The translations under genes and the position numbers were made by a program. The notes under the pieces are model-generated. The model was not told the origin of the DNA, did not search any database, and worked only from the letters and a program-made list of their open reading frames with translations. A stretch of DNA of 64,000 nt, from NCBI RefSeq assembly GCF_905171765.1, contig NC_053392.1, positions 500,012,556 through 500,076,555 of the forward strand. Reading direction: 5' to 3'. The stretch comes from Bufo bufo. Lineage: Eukaryota > Chordata > Amphibia > Anura > Bufonidae. Shown here piece by piece: positions 1 through 64,000 of the stretch. Numbering within the stretch: the first letter of the stretch is position 1; every line of letters begins with the position of its first letter.

Positions 1-43
1 TCAGCCACTTCTTCTAAACTCACTGAGCAAAAAATAAAATTAC

Positions 44-63548
<63,505 letters not shown>

Positions 63549-63755
63549 CTAAATGTATGAAAGAAAAGAAAAAAAAAAAAAAAAGGACCAAATCATTAAT
63601 TAAAAAAATGTAATTATTGCAGTAAAGTACAAATAACATACAGTAGTCAGTGGGACAAGACAGGGAGAATCCATGTTGCCAGGTACCTAGTTGCTCCTTC
63701 ACCCAAAAATCCCAGATGGTTTAGTGCCCGATATAACACAACATCCTTCCCTTTT

Positions 63756-64000
63756 TAAAGGGGTTGTCCGGGTTTAGAGCTGAATCCAGATATATCCCCA
63801 TTTTCACCCAGGCAGCACCCCTGAAATGAGCATCAGAGCATTTCATGCTCCAATGCGCTCTCTTCCCCTGCGCAGGGCAAGGGCTGTTTGTTCGTTCATA
63901 TTTTTTACATTGCTAGGTAGAGGCTTCTGCCTAGCAGTGTTGCCGGTGACGTCACAGGCACCGATTGGTGTGCTTTAGTGCTGCTCTAGCGGTTTCACAG
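63756..64000. repeat. MITE of the aaaggggttgt family, cut by the window end
   Basis: Left end taaaggggttgtccgggttt and gagcatttcatgctccaatg match 53107-53600; the right end is outside the window. Confidence 0.8.

Overview
The window lies inside one vertebrate gene. Twenty exons on the minus strand encode about 780 consecutive residues of cobalamin-dependent methionine synthase (MTR). They run from the C-terminal end of the homocysteine domain (63.5 kb) to the first part of the AdoMet/reactivation domain (position 44). Every splice junction keeps frame, with AG acceptors and GT donors, and no exon carries a stop, so the gene looks functional. The first exons lie beyond 64000 and the last exons lie left of position 1. 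Only about 2.3 kb of 64 kb is coding. The rest is intron filled with transposable elements. The mix of DIRS, Penelope-like, piggyBac, Tc1 and very many palindromic MITEs suggests an anuran amphibian (frog or toad); this is inference, no species is claimed.

Layout, left to right. 0-6.2 kb: exons 20 to 17, a decayed hammerhead-bearing repeat, a probable solo LTR and a large palindromic MITE. 6.2-20.7 kb: one huge intron with a Penelope-like LTR relic, a non-autonomous DIRS (7.55-13.04 kb), a palindromic MITE and a structurally complete DIRS retrotransposon (14.11-19.96 kb). 20.7-23.4 kb: exons 16 to 13 and an intact-looking type I hammerhead ribozyme motif (22.2 kb). 24.6-30.9 kb: a piggyBac element nested in an outer inverted-repeat element. 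31-34.9 kb: several palindromic MITEs. 34.9-42.8 kb: exons 12 to 7, a 29-bp minisatellite (38.4-39.1 kb) and a Tc1 element (40.1-41.7 kb). 43.3-49.1 kb: a young, nearly full-length Penelope-like element with 523-bp terminal repeats. 50.6-52.1 kb: exons 6 to 4. 53.9-58.9 kb: a second non-autonomous DIRS. 58.9-61.1 kb: a Tc1 element nested in a MITE. 62.7-63.6 kb: exons 3 to 1.

The most unusual material is in the DIRS set. Three copies each carry an internal complementary region matching their own two ends. Two copies share a non-autonomous architecture in which gag and pol are replaced by two tandem arrays, a roughly 60-bp array and a 74-bp array that appears to be an amplified gag segment. 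Other points are the hammerhead motifs, a correctly phased slippery heptamer between the two Penelope frames, and many nested palindromes. No bacterial-type operon, CRISPR array, rRNA or tRNA gene was seen.
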